A DNA stretch of 64,000 nucleotides, from positions 1 to 64,000 of the forward strand of contig NZ_KN050804.1 in assembly GCF_000746085.1 (NCBI RefSeq), given 5' to 3'. The stretch's first letter is position 1, and each line of letters starts with the position of its first letter. The notes beneath the pieces are model-generated. The model was not told the origin of the DNA and did not search any database. It was given only the letters and a program-made list of their open reading frames with translations. Below, one piece after another: positions 17,620-26,498 of this stretch. A program made the position numbers and the translations under genes. This DNA is from Methylocapsa aurea (GTDB lineage: Bacteria > Pseudomonadota > Alphaproteobacteria > Rhizobiales > Beijerinckiaceae).

Positions 17620-18429
17620 ATGCAATCGGCGATCCGATTCTTTGTTTTGATCCTTTGCTTCATGTGCTTCGCGCCGCTTCACGCCGCGACCTGCCGCGAT
17701 CCCGCTGGGTTCGAGGCTTGGCTCGCAAGCTTCAAGCGCGAAGCCGCGGCTCAAGGCATTTCCGAATCGGCGATCAGCGCCCTCGATGGCATCGCCTACG
17801 ATCCCTCCATCGTTTCGAAGGATCACGGCCAGCATGTCTTCCGCCAGAGCTTCGAGCAATTCTCCGCTCGGATGGTCAACTCCTACCGGCTGCGCAAGGG
17901 AGCGTCCCTGATCAAGCAATATGCCTCGACCTTCAACCGGATCGAGCAGACCTATGGCGTTCCAGCCGCGATAATCGTCGCGATCTGGGGCCTTGAAACC
18001 GATTTCGGCGCGGTCAACGGCGATGTCCCAACATTGCGCGCCCTCGCGACGCTCGCCTATGATTGCCGCCGCACAGACCGGTTCCAGGCCGAATTCATGG
18101 ACGCCTTGCGCCTCGTTCAGCGCGGCGACCTCGCGCCCAGCGCGATGCGCGGCGCCTGGGCGGGAGAACTCGGCCAGACCCAGTTCATGCCTTCATCCTA
18201 CCTCAAATATGCGGTCGATTTCGATGGCGATGGTCGCCGCGACCTCATTCACGATGTCCCCGACGTTCTCGCTTCGACGGCGAATTACTTGAAGGGCTAC
18301 GGCTGGCAGCGCGGCGCCGGATGGGCCCCAGGGCAGCCCAATTTCGCCGTCATCAAGGAATGGAACAAAGCCGATGTCTATTCGCGGACGATCGCGCTCT
18401 TTGCTACGAAGCTCGCGGGAGGGGAATAG
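17620..18429 (+). CDS. Lytic murein transglycosylase (MltB/SLT_2 type), exported
   Basis: 269 aa. An N-terminal signal peptide (SAIRFFVLILCFMCFAPLHAA, about 22 residues) exports it to the periplasm. Catalytic Glu is in AIWGLETDFGAVNGD (about residue 125), followed by GAWAGELGQTQFMPSSYLKYAVDFDGDGRRDL, typical of the MltB family. There is no lipobox, so it is probably soluble. It lacks a C-terminal peptidoglycan-binding domain, giving a short form. It ends at a strong terminator. Confidence 0.9.
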   Translation: MQSAIRFFVLILCFMCFAPLHAATCRDPAGFEAWLASFKREAAAQGISESAISALDGIAYDPSIVSKDHGQHVFRQSFEQFSARMVNSYRLRKGASLIKQYASTFNRIEQTYGVPAAIIVAIWGLETDFGAVNGDVPTLRALATLAYDCRRTDRFQAEFMDALRLVQRGDLAPSAMRGAWAGELGQTQFMPSSYLKYAVDFDGDGRRDLIHDVPDVLASTANYLKGYGWQRGAGWAPGQPNFAVIKEWNKADVYSRTIALFATKLAGGE

Positions 18430-18477
18430 GCGGGGACCTCCGGCAATCCGATTTCGCCTGCGGTCGTAAGGCAAAAA

Positions 18478-18510
18478 GGCAGGTCCTTCGCCGAGGACCT
18501 GCCATATTTT
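18478..18510. terminator. Rho-independent terminator after the transglycosylase gene
   Basis: Perfect 10-bp stem GGCAGGTCCT (18478-18487) and AGGACCTGCC (18494-18503), a 6-nt loop, then ATATTTT. Preceded by AAAAA on the other side, so it can stop transcripts from both convergent genes. Confidence 0.85.
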
Positions 18511-18631
18511 GAGCCGACGCCCAAAGTCAAGTCGATGCATTCCTTTGCGTTACAAGCCTTAATTCTTGATGCCCCCGTAAAGATTTATTTAGCGTCGGGA
18601 GGCCGCACCGAAAAATGCTCTTTGAGGTGAA

Positions 18632-18958
18632 TTAATACATTCCGCGCAATTGCCTCATGCAGCTCATGCGAAAGTCCTGGCGCACGTCCCCGTACAATCC
18701 TCTGGCGTCGGCTTTCGCCGAACAAACGGCGTTCACATTATAGCCGTCATAGAAGCCGCCGTTGTAGCTGGATTGCATCGGCTGACAGTTTTCCCGATAT
18801 CTACGGCAGTTTCCTTGGCCCCTCTCGCCTAAGCTGTCCTTGTGTAGACAGGCCAGTCGCAGCTCCTCGCAATAACCAGATCGCGCAGAAGCCAAAGTTG
18901 GGGAAAAAAGCATGATCGCGGCAGGCAACGCCAATGACAAGAGAGCTTTGTGCAACAT
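18632..18958 (-). CDS. Small secreted cysteine-containing protein, unknown
   Basis: 108 aa. The ATG follows AGAGGAGAAAGGAA, a strong ribosome site. A clear signal peptide (HKALLSLALPAAIMLFSPTLASA) is followed by a mature part of about 85 residues with six Cys (YCEELRLACLHKDSLG, GNCRRYRENCQP, AVCSAKADA, RMSCMRQ). This looks like a disulfide-bonded periplasmic protein. I recognise no family. Transcribed alone. Confidence 0.65.
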   Translation of the reverse strand: MLHKALLSLALPAAIMLFSPTLASARSGYCEELRLACLHKDSLGERGQGNCRRYRENCQPMQSSYNGGFYDGYNVNAVCSAKADARGLYGDVRQDFRMSCMRQLRGMY

Positions 18959-19082
18959 TTCCTTTCTCCTCTGTTTGAGGCTCATTTGCCTCTTACAGTT
19001 TCTCTAACTATTAGATGTTGGAGAAAATGGATGTGTTCGGAAGCACTTCGCACTTTGCGAGCTTTGACGCCGCCGCGCCTAG

Positions 19083-19123
19083 AGCATGTTCTAAAGAGTT
19101 GATCGACTTTTTCGGAACATGCT
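19083..19123. repeat. Intergenic hairpin repeat (AGAGCAT family)
   Basis: Arms AGCATGTTC (19083-19091) and GAACATGCT (19115-19123) with a 23-nt middle. It belongs to the family at 1516, 21355, 34716 and 60264. The 450-bp gap 18959-19410 also holds a GAGCGCTT element (19140-19190) and the direct repeat at 19326. Confidence 0.6.
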
Positions 19124-19325
19124 TCAACCCCTGAATTTTGAGCGCTTCCTTTTCGATCAAACGCTTTCCATCTGATCCGAAAGCGCCTCAGGTCAGCGAC
19201 GCTGCGCTCAGCGCGACGTCCAGAATGTTCTGGCCTCCGCCGCGGCTTGACTCAAGGATATGGGTGGCCCTCCCCCCGGGCGGCCCAATTCGTCGTTATA
19301 AAGAAATGGCGCGAGGCCGCCCCGA

Positions 19326-19390
19326 GAGCGCTTTCCGATCGAATGGAGTCATTCGATCGATCAGAAATTGCTCCAGTGTTAAAGAGGCTG
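19326..19390 (+). repeat. 65-bp direct repeat, copy A (3' side of the GH15 gene)
   Basis: Begins GAGCGCTTTCCGATC and ends AAAGAGGCTG. It matches 21291-21355 at 58 of 65 positions in the same orientation, so the two copies flank the GH15 gene. Confidence 0.75.
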
Positions 19391-19410
19391 AAGGGCAGTA
19401 AATAGCGCGC

Positions 19411-21240
19411 TCAAAACAAAGCCGAAGAGTCCTCTTCCTCCCGGCTCTTCGCGCCGGAGCGCTGTTCGCACGGCTTGTCGGCATGGGCCAAATTATAGGC
19501 CGAATTGATCAAGGCGATATGCGAAAAGGCCTGCGGAAAATTGCCGACCATGCGGCCGGTCGCAGGATCATATTCCTCCGCCAGAAGGCCGAGATCGGTG
19601 CGAAGGGCGAGCAGCCGTGCGAACAAGCGCCGGGCGTCCTCGGACCTTCCCAAGAGCACGAGATTATCGACCAGCCAAAAGCTGCAGGCGAGGAAGGCGC
19701 CCTCCCCTGCGGGCAAGCCATCCTTAACCACCCGCGTATCGTAGCGTCGGACGAAACCATCCACCATCAAGCATCGCTCGATCGCCTCGACCGTGCCGCG
19801 CACGCGCGGATCTTCGGGCGGCAAGAAACCGACAAGGGCGATCAAGAGCAGGCTCGCATCGAGCTCCTTCGCGCCATAGCTCTGTGTGAAAGCTCCAAGC
19901 TCCGGGTCGAAACCTTTCTGGCAGATGTCATCATGGATCGTTTGACGCAGGCGCCGCCAATGGTCGAGCGGTCCGACAAAGCCGAATTCCTCGATGCTCC
20001 GGACGCCGCGATCGAAGGCGACCCAGACCATGATTTTCGAATAAGTAAAGTGCCGACGCCCGCCGCGCACCTCCCAAATGCCTTCGTCGGGCTGTTCCCA
20101 GATCGTCTCCAAATGTTTCAACAGCTCGCATTGCAGCATCCAGTCGGCGGCGTCGGTGACGAGCCGATGCTTGCGGCTTTGATAAAACGCGTCAAGAACT
20201 TCGCCATAGATGTCGAGCTGCAATTGTCCGGCGGCGGCATTGCCGGCCCGCACCGGCTGCGAATTAGCGTAGCCTGACAGCCAGGGAAGCGTCCGCTCCG
20301 GGATGCCCCGCTCGCCGGCAATTCCATAGAGAATTTGGACCAGCTCCGGTTCGCCGCCGAGAGCCCGGATCAGCCATTCGCGCCACTTGTTTGCTTCATT
20401 GGCATAGCCCGCGTTCATCAGGGCGAGCAAAGTGAAAGTCGCGTCGCGCAGCCAGCAGAAGCGATAATCCCAATTGCGCGAACCGCCCAATTGCTCGGGC
20501 AGCGAGGTCGTCGGCGCCGCGACGATGCCGCCGCTCGGCTGAAAGATCAGCGCCCGCAGCGTCAGCAGCGCGCGGATCACGACTTCCGACCATGGCCCCG
20601 CGCCCTCGAACGTCGCCGACCATGCGAGCCAGGTCCGCTCGGTTTGCTCGAGCGCTTTAAAGGGGTCGATGGCTCTTGGAGCATCCTGGTAGGAAAGACC
20701 GTAGCTCAGGGTGAACGCGACGCTCTCTCCTTCCACGGTTGAAAATTCCGCGACATGGGTTCGTCCCTCGGGGCGGAGATTGACCGCCGTGCGCAAGACC
20801 AAAAGATCGGGCCCGGCGACAGCCTGCAAACTGCCATCGTCCTGGCGGCGCACCCAAGGCATGACCGATCCGTAATAATAGCGGATGATCAGCTCGGTGC
20901 GGAAGTCGACGCTGCCGCGAACGCCGCGCACCAGACGGACAAGATGCGAGCCGCGGATTTTCGTCGGCATGAATTCGGTCACGACGGCGACGCCGCCTTC
21001 GGTCTCGATCGTGGTCTCCAGGATGAGGGTGTGGCCGCGATAGGCGCGCGTCGCCTTGGCGTTGGGATCCGTCGGCTCGAGCAGCCAGCGCCCGTTCTCG
21101 CGCGCGCCGAGCAGATTGGCGAAACAGGCGGGCGAATCGAAACGCGGCCAGCACAGCCAGTCCACCGATCCGTCGCGGCCGATGAGCGCCGCCGTCTCGC
21201 AATCGCCGACGATCGCGTAATCCTCGATGTTCAACGCCAT
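19411..21240 (-). CDS. Glycoside hydrolase family 15 protein (trehalase/glucoamylase-like)
   Basis: 609 aa from MALNIEDYAIVGDCETAAL; the ATG has GAGGCGGACGC upstream. The N-terminal beta-domain has VDWLCWPRFDSPACFANLLG; the (alpha/alpha)6 barrel has GGSRNWDYRFCWLRDATFTL and, near the C-terminus, GLPAGEGAFLACSFWLVDN containing the second catalytic Glu. No signal peptide, so it is cytoplasmic, as for bacterial GH15 trehalases or isomaltose-type glucohydrolases. Substrate undetermined; trehalose or glycogen turnover is plausible. Flanked by 65-bp direct repeats; no sugar genes adjoin. Confidence 0.9.
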   Translation of the reverse strand: MALNIEDYAIVGDCETAALIGRDGSVDWLCWPRFDSPACFANLLGARENGRWLLEPTDPNAKATRAYRGHTLILETTIETEGGVAVVTEFMPTKIRGSHLVRLVRGVRGSVDFRTELIIRYYYGSVMPWVRRQDDGSLQAVAGPDLLVLRTAVNLRPEGRTHVAEFSTVEGESVAFTLSYGLSYQDAPRAIDPFKALEQTERTWLAWSATFEGAGPWSEVVIRALLTLRALIFQPSGGIVAAPTTSLPEQLGGSRNWDYRFCWLRDATFTLLALMNAGYANEANKWREWLIRALGGEPELVQILYGIAGERGIPERTLPWLSGYANSQPVRAGNAAAGQLQLDIYGEVLDAFYQSRKHRLVTDAADWMLQCELLKHLETIWEQPDEGIWEVRGGRRHFTYSKIMVWVAFDRGVRSIEEFGFVGPLDHWRRLRQTIHDDICQKGFDPELGAFTQSYGAKELDASLLLIALVGFLPPEDPRVRGTVEAIERCLMVDGFVRRYDTRVVKDGLPAGEGAFLACSFWLVDNLVLLGRSEDARRLFARLLALRTDLGLLAEEYDPATGRMVGNFPQAFSHIALINSAYNLAHADKPCEQRSGAKSREEEDSSALF

Positions 21241-21290
21241 GCGTCCGCCTCGCGCGCCAAAGTCGCGCCTGTCGCAAAACCCGCGCCCTG

Positions 21291-21355
21291 GAGCGCTTTC
21301 CGATCCAATGGCGTCATTCGGTCGATCAGAAATCGCTCCAATGCTAAAGAGCCTG
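21291..21355 (+). repeat. 65-bp direct repeat, copy B (5' side of the GH15 gene)
   Basis: Same orientation as copy A (19326-19390), with 7 mismatches in 65 positions. It merges at its right end into a hairpin repeat at 21355. Confidence 0.75.
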
Positions 21356-21403
21356 AGCATATTCTCGTCGAACAGATTGAACCGATCTGTTCGGAATATG
21401 CTC
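21355..21403. repeat. Intergenic hairpin repeat (AGAGCAT family)
   Basis: Outer arms GAGCATATTC (21355-21364) and GAATATGCTC (21394-21403); inner arms CGAACAGAT (21369-21377) and ATCTGTTCG (21385-21393). Both pairs are perfect. It overlaps the stop codon of the small His-rich gene. Confidence 0.7.
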
Positions 21404-21696
21404 TAACGCCAATGATGATATTGCCGCCAATAGGGCGTTCGCAAAAGATGCTGATGCCGATGGCGCCCATAGGGTTTTGGATTGCCGGCCGCGTTGCGGC
21501 CAAGCGTCTGCGGGACAGGATCGGGGAGCAAATGCTGATGCCGATGCGTCCGCCGCGCGCCGCCGCCAATTTGCGCATTGGGTCCGAGCTGTTCCGGATA
21601 GGGCGTTGGCAAGAGCCGTTGTGTGGCTGAGGCGTCGAAGGGATCCCACACTGCAAGCAGAGCCATCGCGGCGCATGCGAACAATGCTGGCCTCAC
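21403..21696 (-). CDS. Small exported His/Pro-rich protein with triple internal repeat, coupled to uvrB
   Basis: 97 aa, GTG start overlapping the uvrB stop (GTGA). A plausible signal peptide ([19 protein letters not shown], cleavage near DASA) is followed by a basic, His-rich tail. Three related units occur: [26 protein letters not shown] and [13 protein letters not shown], about 26-28 residues apart. I recognise no family. The His-rich repeats could bind metal, but that is inference. The stop lies in a hairpin repeat. The coding call rests on the signal peptide and repeats. Confidence 0.5.
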   Translation of the reverse strand: MRPALFACAAMALLAVWDPFDASATQRLLPTPYPEQLGPNAQIGGGARRTHRHQHLLPDPVPQTLGRNAAGNPKPYGRHRHQHLLRTPYWRQYHHWR

Positions 21697-24326
21697 CGCC
21701 GCTTCCCTTTGAACACCCGCGTCCCGCCCTTCCCCGCCGAGCTGCGCGCTCTTGCGTCGCCGCGCGGTTTCGCCTCCCCTCCCCCGAAATTATGCGGGCC
21801 CATCTCGGCGTCGGTCGGCTTGTGCGGACGGCTCGCCGGGAGGTTCGCGGCGCTTCCATATTTGCGCTCGCCTTTATAGGCCCCGGCCTGGTCCTCGACA
21901 TCGCGCTGGCGGGCCAGCGGATCGTCGGCGATGGCGAGTTCGACCGCCTGCAGCCGCTTTAACTCGTCGCGGAAACGGGCGGCCTCCTCGAAATCGAGAT
22001 TGGCCGCGGCTTCGCGCATCCGCTTTTCGAGATCGGCGACGGTCGCCTTGAAATTATGCCCGGCGAGAAGCTCCGGCGCGGCGAGTCCGGCGTCAACCGT
22101 GACATGGTCCTGCTCATAGACCGAGCCCAAAATATCCTGAATGCCGCGCTTGATCGTCGCCGGAGTGATGCCATGCTCGGCGTTATAGGCCTCCTGCTTC
22201 TCGCGCCTGCGGCTGGTCTCGGCCATCGCCCGCTGCATCGATCCGGTCTCGTGGTCGGCGTAGAGGATCACCTTGCCGTCGATGTTGCGGGCCGCTCGGC
22301 CGATCGTCTGCACCAGCGATGTCTCGCTGCGCAAGAACCCTTCCTTGTCGGCGTCGAGAATTGCGACGAGGCTGCATTCGGGAATGTCCAGGCCCTCGCG
22401 CAACAAGTTGATGCCGACCAGCGCGTCGAAGGCGCCAAGGCGCAGGTCGCGAATGATCTCGATCCGCTCGATCGTGTCGATGTCGGAATGCATGTAGCGC
22501 ACCCGCACGCCATGCTCGTGCAAATATTCGGTCAGGTCCTCGGCCATGCGTTTGGTCAGGACGGTGATGAGGCTGCGATAGCCCCTCAAGGCGACCTCGC
22601 GCACTTCGCCCAACAGATCGTCGACCTGGGCGCGGGCCGGACGGATCTCGACCGGCGGATCGATGAGCCCGGTTGGGCGGATGACCTGCTCGACAAAGAC
22701 GCCGCCGGTGCGCTCCATCTCCCACGAGCCCGGTGTCGCCGAGACATGGACGGTCGGCGGGCGCATCGCCTCCCATTCCTCGAAGCGCAGCGGACGGTTG
22801 TCGAGGCAGGACGGCAGCCGGAAGCCATATTCGGCCAGCGTCGCCTTGCGCCGAAAATCGCCGCGATACATGGCCCCGATCTGCGGCACGGTCACATGCG
22901 ATTCATCGGTGAAGACGAGGGCGTTGTCGGGCAGATATTCGAACAAAGTCGGCGGCGGCTCGCCGGGGCGGCGGCCGGTGAGATAGCGCGAATAATTCTC
23001 GATGCCGGCGCAAGAGCCCGCCGCCTCCAGCATTTCGAGATCGAACATCGTGCGCTGTTCGAGCCTTTGCGCCTCGAGCAGGCGGCCGGCATTGTTGAGT
23101 TCCTTCAGCCGCTGTTGCAGCTCCGCCTTGATGCCTTTGATCGACTGCAACAGGGTCGGGCGCGGCGTGACATAATGCGAATTGGCGTAGACTTTGACGA
23201 ATTCGAGGTCCTGCGTCTTCTTGCCGGTCAGGGGATCGAATTCAGCGATGGTTTCGATCGAATCGCCGAAGAAGCCGATGCGCCAGGCGCGGTCTTCATA
23301 ATGGGCCGGAAAGAGCTCGATCGTGTCGCCCCTCACCCGAAACACGCCGCGCGAGAAATCGCCCGCCGAGCGCTTATATTGCAGCGCGACCAGATCAGCG
23401 ATGAGCTGGCGCTGATCGATCTTTTCGCCGAGCTTCACGGTGAAGGTCATCGCCGTATAGGTCTCGACCGAGCCTATGCCATAGATGCAGGACACCGAGG
23501 CGACGATGATGACGTCGTCGCGCTCCAGCAGCGCCCGCGTCGCGGCGTGCCGCATCCGGTCGATCTGCTCGTTGATCGAGCTTTCCTTCTCGATATAGGT
23601 GTCGGAGCGCGGCACATAGGCTTCCGGCTGGTAGTAGTCGTAATAGGAGACGAAATATTCGACCGCATTGTCGGGAAAGAAGCTCTTGAACTCGCCATAG
23701 AGCTGCGCCGCCAGCGTCTTGTTCGGCGCTAGGATCAGCGCCGGCCGATTGGTCCTCGCGATCACCTGCGCCATGGTGAAGGTCTTGCCCGAGCCGGTGA
23801 CGCCAAGCAGAACCTGGTCGCGCTCTTGAGCCTCGATCCCCTTGACAAGCTCCTCTATGGCGGCCGGCTGGTCGCCCTTCGGCTCATATTCGGAAACGAT
23901 TTTGAACGCGAGGCCGCCTTCGGACTTGTCCGGGCGGAGCGGCCGGTGCGGCGTCCAGGGCTTTGTCTCGCGCAGATTCGGATCGCCGCGTTCGAGCAGG
24001 TCCTTCAGCGAATCCGCCGTCGCGGCCGCGCCGCTGACGCCCGGCGGCTGATACAGAGGCGCGGAGGGCGCATGCTTCTCGCCGGCGCCGTCGAACCCGA
24101 GCGTCTTGGCCAGCTTGGCGTCGATGCGCGAGACGGGGCCGGCGTCATAGCCCGCCTGCGGCGCCTCGGCGAAACCCTCCCGGCGCTGGTTGAGCGCCGG
24201 GTTGAGCAGAGCCGCCAGATGCTCCCCAAGCGGCTGGAGTTCCGGCTTGCTCGCCTTGGACCGCGGCGGTTTTTTGGTTGGCTTCGCGGCCGGTTTCGAA
24301 GGGGGCGATTCGGGAGCTTTGACCAT
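21693..24326 (-). CDS. uvrB: Excinuclease ABC subunit B
   Basis: 877 aa. UvrB verifies damage and loads UvrC in nucleotide-excision repair. Seen: Walker [15 protein letters not shown], the beta-hairpin region [19 protein letters not shown], helicase motifs including [13 protein letters not shown] and [23 protein letters not shown], motif [11 protein letters not shown], and a C-terminal UVR motif ([28 protein letters not shown]). It carries an N-terminal extension of about 135 Lys/Pro-rich residues not found in E. coli UvrB but common in alphaproteobacteria, and a basic C-terminal tail. No alphaproteobacterial SOS box (GTTC-N7-GTTC) was seen upstream. Confidence 0.96.
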   Translation of the reverse strand: MVKAPESPPSKPAAKPTKKPPRSKASKPELQPLGEHLAALLNPALNQRREGFAEAPQAGYDAGPVSRIDAKLAKTLGFDGAGEKHAPSAPLYQPPGVSGAAATADSLKDLLERGDPNLRETKPWTPHRPLRPDKSEGGLAFKIVSEYEPKGDQPAAIEELVKGIEAQERDQVLLGVTGSGKTFTMAQVIARTNRPALILAPNKTLAAQLYGEFKSFFPDNAVEYFVSYYDYYQPEAYVPRSDTYIEKESSINEQIDRMRHAATRALLERDDVIIVASVSCIYGIGSVETYTAMTFTVKLGEKIDQRQLIADLVALQYKRSAGDFSRGVFRVRGDTIELFPAHYEDRAWRIGFFGDSIETIAEFDPLTGKKTQDLEFVKVYANSHYVTPRPTLLQSIKGIKAELQQRLKELNNAGRLLEAQRLEQRTMFDLEMLEAAGSCAGIENYSRYLTGRRPGEPPPTLFEYLPDNALVFTDESHVTVPQIGAMYRGDFRRKATLAEYGFRLPSCLDNRPLRFEEWEAMRPPTVHVSATPGSWEMERTGGVFVEQVIRPTGLIDPPVEIRPARAQVDDLLGEVREVALRGYRSLITVLTKRMAEDLTEYLHEHGVRVRYMHSDIDTIERIEIIRDLRLGAFDALVGINLLREGLDIPECSLVAILDADKEGFLRSETSLVQTIGRAARNIDGKVILYADHETGSMQRAMAETSRRREKQEAYNAEHGITPATIKRGIQDILGSVYEQDHVTVDAGLAAPELLAGHNFKATVADLEKRMREAAANLDFEEAARFRDELKRLQAVELAIADDPLARQRDVEDQAGAYKGERKYGSAANLPASRPHKPTDAEMGPHNFGGGEAKPRGDARARSSAGKGGTRVFKGKRR

Positions 24327-24425
24327 GCCGCCAATATGGGGCGAATCGGGCGGGGATCAAAGGGGCGGGCGGCAGATGCAAAATGGATGAGTTCACCCGA
24401 CGAGGTCCGTCGTCTCGGCCTCCGC

Positions 24426-24947
24426 CTAAAACACCGGGACATTGGTCGCATTGAGCCAGGCGGCCAGATGGTCCAGCGCCTTCGCCCGCTTGCGGTAGAA
24501 GGTGTGCGGCGCCCATTGCTTTTCGGCGCAGAGCGCCTTGACCGAGCGCCCCCGCGCCGAGCGCATCGCCCAAAAGCTGGTCACCAGCGCCATGCCGCTA
24601 TCCTCGGCGCGCAATTCGCGCAGCCAATCGAAGGCCGCCTCCATCTGCGCGATTTCGGCGCCGGTCGGGCGGATCGTCACTCGATTGCTGGACTGCGCGC
24701 GGCTCCGGCGTTCGCTGTCGTCGAGTTCGGCCTGGGCCAACTGATCGGCCCATTCGAGCGCATGGCGCGGCCAATGCCCGCCCGGCTCGCGCGGCCCGCG
24801 CATGCGGGGCAGCCGATCGAGCGTGGCGAAGGCCTTGACCAGCCTTTTGCCGACATGCTCCGCCTCCCATTGCGCCGGCAGCCTATCGCGGCGCGGTTCA
24901 TAGGGCTGCTCGAGGGCGTTGATTTTGGGCTCTTCTTCCACGATCAC
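24426..24947 (-). CDS. DUF6362-like protein of the repressor module
   Basis: 173 aa. The pattern EAEHVGKRLVKAFATLDRLPR, then PRHALEWADQLAQAE, EIAQMEAAFDWLRELR and a C-terminal HTH-like part (GRSVKALCAEKQWAPHTFYRKRAKALDHLAAWLN) resembles DUF6362 proteins found near phage-type genes. A DNA-binding role is likely but inferred. The start overlaps the end of the upstream GcrA-like gene by 4 bp, so the two are translated together. Confidence 0.65.
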   Translation of the reverse strand: MIVEEEPKINALEQPYEPRRDRLPAQWEAEHVGKRLVKAFATLDRLPRMRGPREPGGHWPRHALEWADQLAQAELDDSERRSRAQSSNRVTIRPTGAEIAQMEAAFDWLRELRAEDSGMALVTSFWAMRSARGRSVKALCAEKQWAPHTFYRKRAKALDHLAAWLNATNVPVF

Positions 24948-25285
24948 GCTCCATCGTCGAGAATATTGTCGAGCAAGGCCGGCTCGGCCGCCACGACGAG
25001 AAGCAGCAGGCGAATCATGGCTTCGCGGGTGAGGTTGCGCTTGGACGCCGCGGCGTCATAGAGGCTGGCGGCGTCGGGCGGCAGGCGCAGGGCGATGGCG
25101 GCGGCCGCGGCGCGAAAGGCGAGGCCGAAGCGTTGGGCCTGGCGGTGGACATTGTTCGGCGTCGAGGCGATGAGCGGATCTTCGGCGATCCGCCGGGCGT
25201 CCCAGCCCATGCCAAGCAAAAAGCCGAGGCGGGCGATGCGCTCGCCGGTCCAGCGGGCTTTACGGATCTCTGTTGCGACTGTCAT
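24944..25285 (-). CDS. GcrA-like helix-turn-helix protein
   Basis: 113 aa, start MTVATEIRKARWTGERIARL with GGGAGCAG as ribosome site. The N-terminal 50 residues (WTGERIARLGFLLGMGWDAR...STPNNVHRQAQRFGL) follow the WTxERxxxL...NxVxxKxxRLGL layout of the GcrA DNA-binding domain. The remainder is helical. A GcrA cell-cycle role is not implied: the chain is shorter than GcrA and lies divergent from an S24 repressor, suggesting a mobile-element control gene. Expressed from the operator-rich divergent region 25286-25425. Confidence 0.6.
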   Translation of the reverse strand: MTVATEIRKARWTGERIARLGFLLGMGWDARRIAEDPLIASTPNNVHRQAQRFGLAFRAAAAAIALRLPPDAASLYDAAASKRNLTREAMIRLLLLVVAAEPALLDNILDDGA

Positions 25286-25354
25286 GGAACTGCTCCCTGC
25301 TGTCTCGTAGGCGACGTTTGAAGCCAAAGCTTCGCGCCGCCGGACCAGGAATAA

Positions 25355-25388
25355 GGTAGCTCTACCGCTTTGTAAAGGTATTTTTACC
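25355..25388. promoter_or_regulatory. Operators O1 and O2, GGTA-N4-TACC
   Basis: GGTAGCTCTACC at 25355-25366 and GGTATTTTTACC at 25377-25388, 22 bp apart (about two helical turns), in the divergent region between the GcrA-like and S24 repressor genes. Both fit the palindrome GGTA-N4-TACC. A variant (O3) lies at 25411 and further copies downstream of the repressor gene. Confidence 0.6.
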
Positions 25389-25410
25389 GAATGCATTTTT
25401 GGACCGATTC

Positions 25411-25422
25411 GGTTATTTTACC
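25411..25422. promoter_or_regulatory. Operator variant O3 at the repressor start
   Basis: GGTTATTTTACC, 3 bp before the repressor ATG. It shares a CGATT-CGGTTATTT context with the copy at 26130 before the next gene. Confidence 0.45.
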
Positions 25423-25425
25423 CCT

Positions 25426-26061
25426 ATGGAACTCGAAGACGTCCTCACCCGAATCGAAAGCCGGCTCTCCGCCTTGGGGCTCTCCGCGCACGCCGCCTCC
25501 CTGGCCGCCAAGAAGCCCGATGCAATCCGCAACCTGAAGCGGGCGGTCAAGAATGGCGACCGGCGCGGCGTCACCACGGAAACCCTGATCGCTCTCGCGC
25601 CGGTCCTGAAGACGACGGCGGCCTGGCTCCTCGAAGGCGTTGGCGAGGCCAGCCCCGGCAATCGCGTCCGCGTCGTCGGACGCATCGGCGCCGGCGCCGA
25701 GATCCTGCCGGAATTCGAGCAGATCCCCCCCGAGGGGCTGTATGAGATCGAGGTGCCATTCCCGATCGCGCCCGATGCGATCGCCTTCCAGGTCGAGGGC
25801 GACAGCATGTGGCCGCGCTATGATTCCGGCGACGTCATCATCTGCTGGCGGCAAGGGGCAAATGCGGACGAGGTCGTCGGCTGGGAGGCGGCGGTCCGCA
25901 CCGCCGACGGCAAGCGCTATTTGAAACGGATCCAACGCGGCTCGGTGGCGGGAACCTTCGACCTCGAAAGTCACAATGCGGCGCCGATCCGAAGCGTTCA
26001 AATCGAATGGGCGGCTGAAATTCAAGGCGTGGTGCGATCCGGTCAATGGCGCCGGAGATAA
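25426..26061 (+). CDS. S24-family (LexA/CI-like) HTH transcriptional repressor
   Basis: 211 aa. The N-terminal region (ELEDVLTRIESRLSALGLSAHAASLAAKKPDAIRN) is a degenerate HTH of phage-repressor type. The C-terminal half is an S24 peptidase-like domain: IAFQVEGDSMWPRYDSGDVIICW, where GDSMWP holds the catalytic-type Ser, and GKRYLKRIQRG holds the Lys. Such repressors may self-cleave after DNA damage; the Ala-Gly cleavage site is not obvious (a GAGAEILP stretch precedes the domain). ATG at 25426 preferred over an upstream TTG. Divergent from the GcrA-like gene with shared operators. Confidence 0.88.
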   Translation: MELEDVLTRIESRLSALGLSAHAASLAAKKPDAIRNLKRAVKNGDRRGVTTETLIALAPVLKTTAAWLLEGVGEASPGNRVRVVGRIGAGAEILPEFEQIPPEGLYEIEVPFPIAPDAIAFQVEGDSMWPRYDSGDVIICWRQGANADEVVGWEAAVRTADGKRYLKRIQRGSVAGTFDLESHNAAPIRSVQIEWAAEIQGVVRSGQWRRR

Positions 26062-26103
26062 AGGTAAGGCTCGGATATTATCCGGTAGCTGCGCCTTTAC
26101 ATA

Positions 26104-26141
26104 GGTAGAAGTACCTTATAGCGATTTCCGGTTATTTGACC
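26104..26141. promoter_or_regulatory. Operators O4 and O5 upstream of the 110-aa gene
   Basis: GGTAGAAGTACC (26104-26115) fits GGTA-N4-TACC exactly. GGTTATTTGACC (26130-26141) matches variant O3 in sequence and context. They lie 10-48 bp before the start at 26152, so this gene is probably under the same repressor. Confidence 0.55.
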
Positions 26142-26151
26142 GGAGAATGCC

Positions 26152-26484
26152 ATGCCCCGCCAGACCTCCCGCCGCGAGACCGACGCCATTATCCTGGCGC
26201 AAGCCCAGAGGACCGCAGCGGCTATGATCAAAAGCCGCGCAAGGATCTACGCCGCCCGACCCGAAACGCTCGAAAATCTCTGTCCCGGCCTTTCCAGCGC
26301 ACCGGCCGAGACCATGATCTCGATCGCCGAACATTCGCTTCGGATCGAGACTTTGAAGGCAAGGCGCTGGTTCGGCTTCGGCGGCGAAGTCGAAGCGCTC
26401 AATGCGAAAGCGGCCCTCCTGCTCGGGCGGACCTTGCGCCGGCTCTCGGCGCGCGCAACACGCTTAAAGCCGCCGCCAGCATGA
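26152..26484 (+). CDS. Hypothetical protein of the repressor module
   Basis: 110 aa, ATG with CGGAGAATGCC upstream. Highly charged and helical: RQTSRRETDAIILAQAQRTA...ISIAEHSLRIETLKARRWFG, Arg-rich C-terminus (RTLRRLSARATRLKPPP). I recognise no family. Its promoter region carries two operator-like sites shared with the repressor gene. Convergent with the Irr-like gene 14 bp away. Confidence 0.6.
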   Translation: MPRQTSRRETDAIILAQAQRTAAAMIKSRARIYAARPETLENLCPGLSSAPAETMISIAEHSLRIETLKARRWFGFGGEVEALNAKAALLLGRTLRRLSARATRLKPPPA

Positions 26485-26498
26485 TCCAGAGGCGGGAC

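Noticed and set aside
22056-23732. 558-aa plus-strand frame opposite uvrB
   Set aside because: Shadow of uvrB; no motifs and no ribosome site.
24327-24425. Alphaproteobacterial LexA box upstream of uvrB
   Set aside because: No GTTC-N7-GTTC pair found; one GTTC (in GAGTTCACC) lacks its partner.
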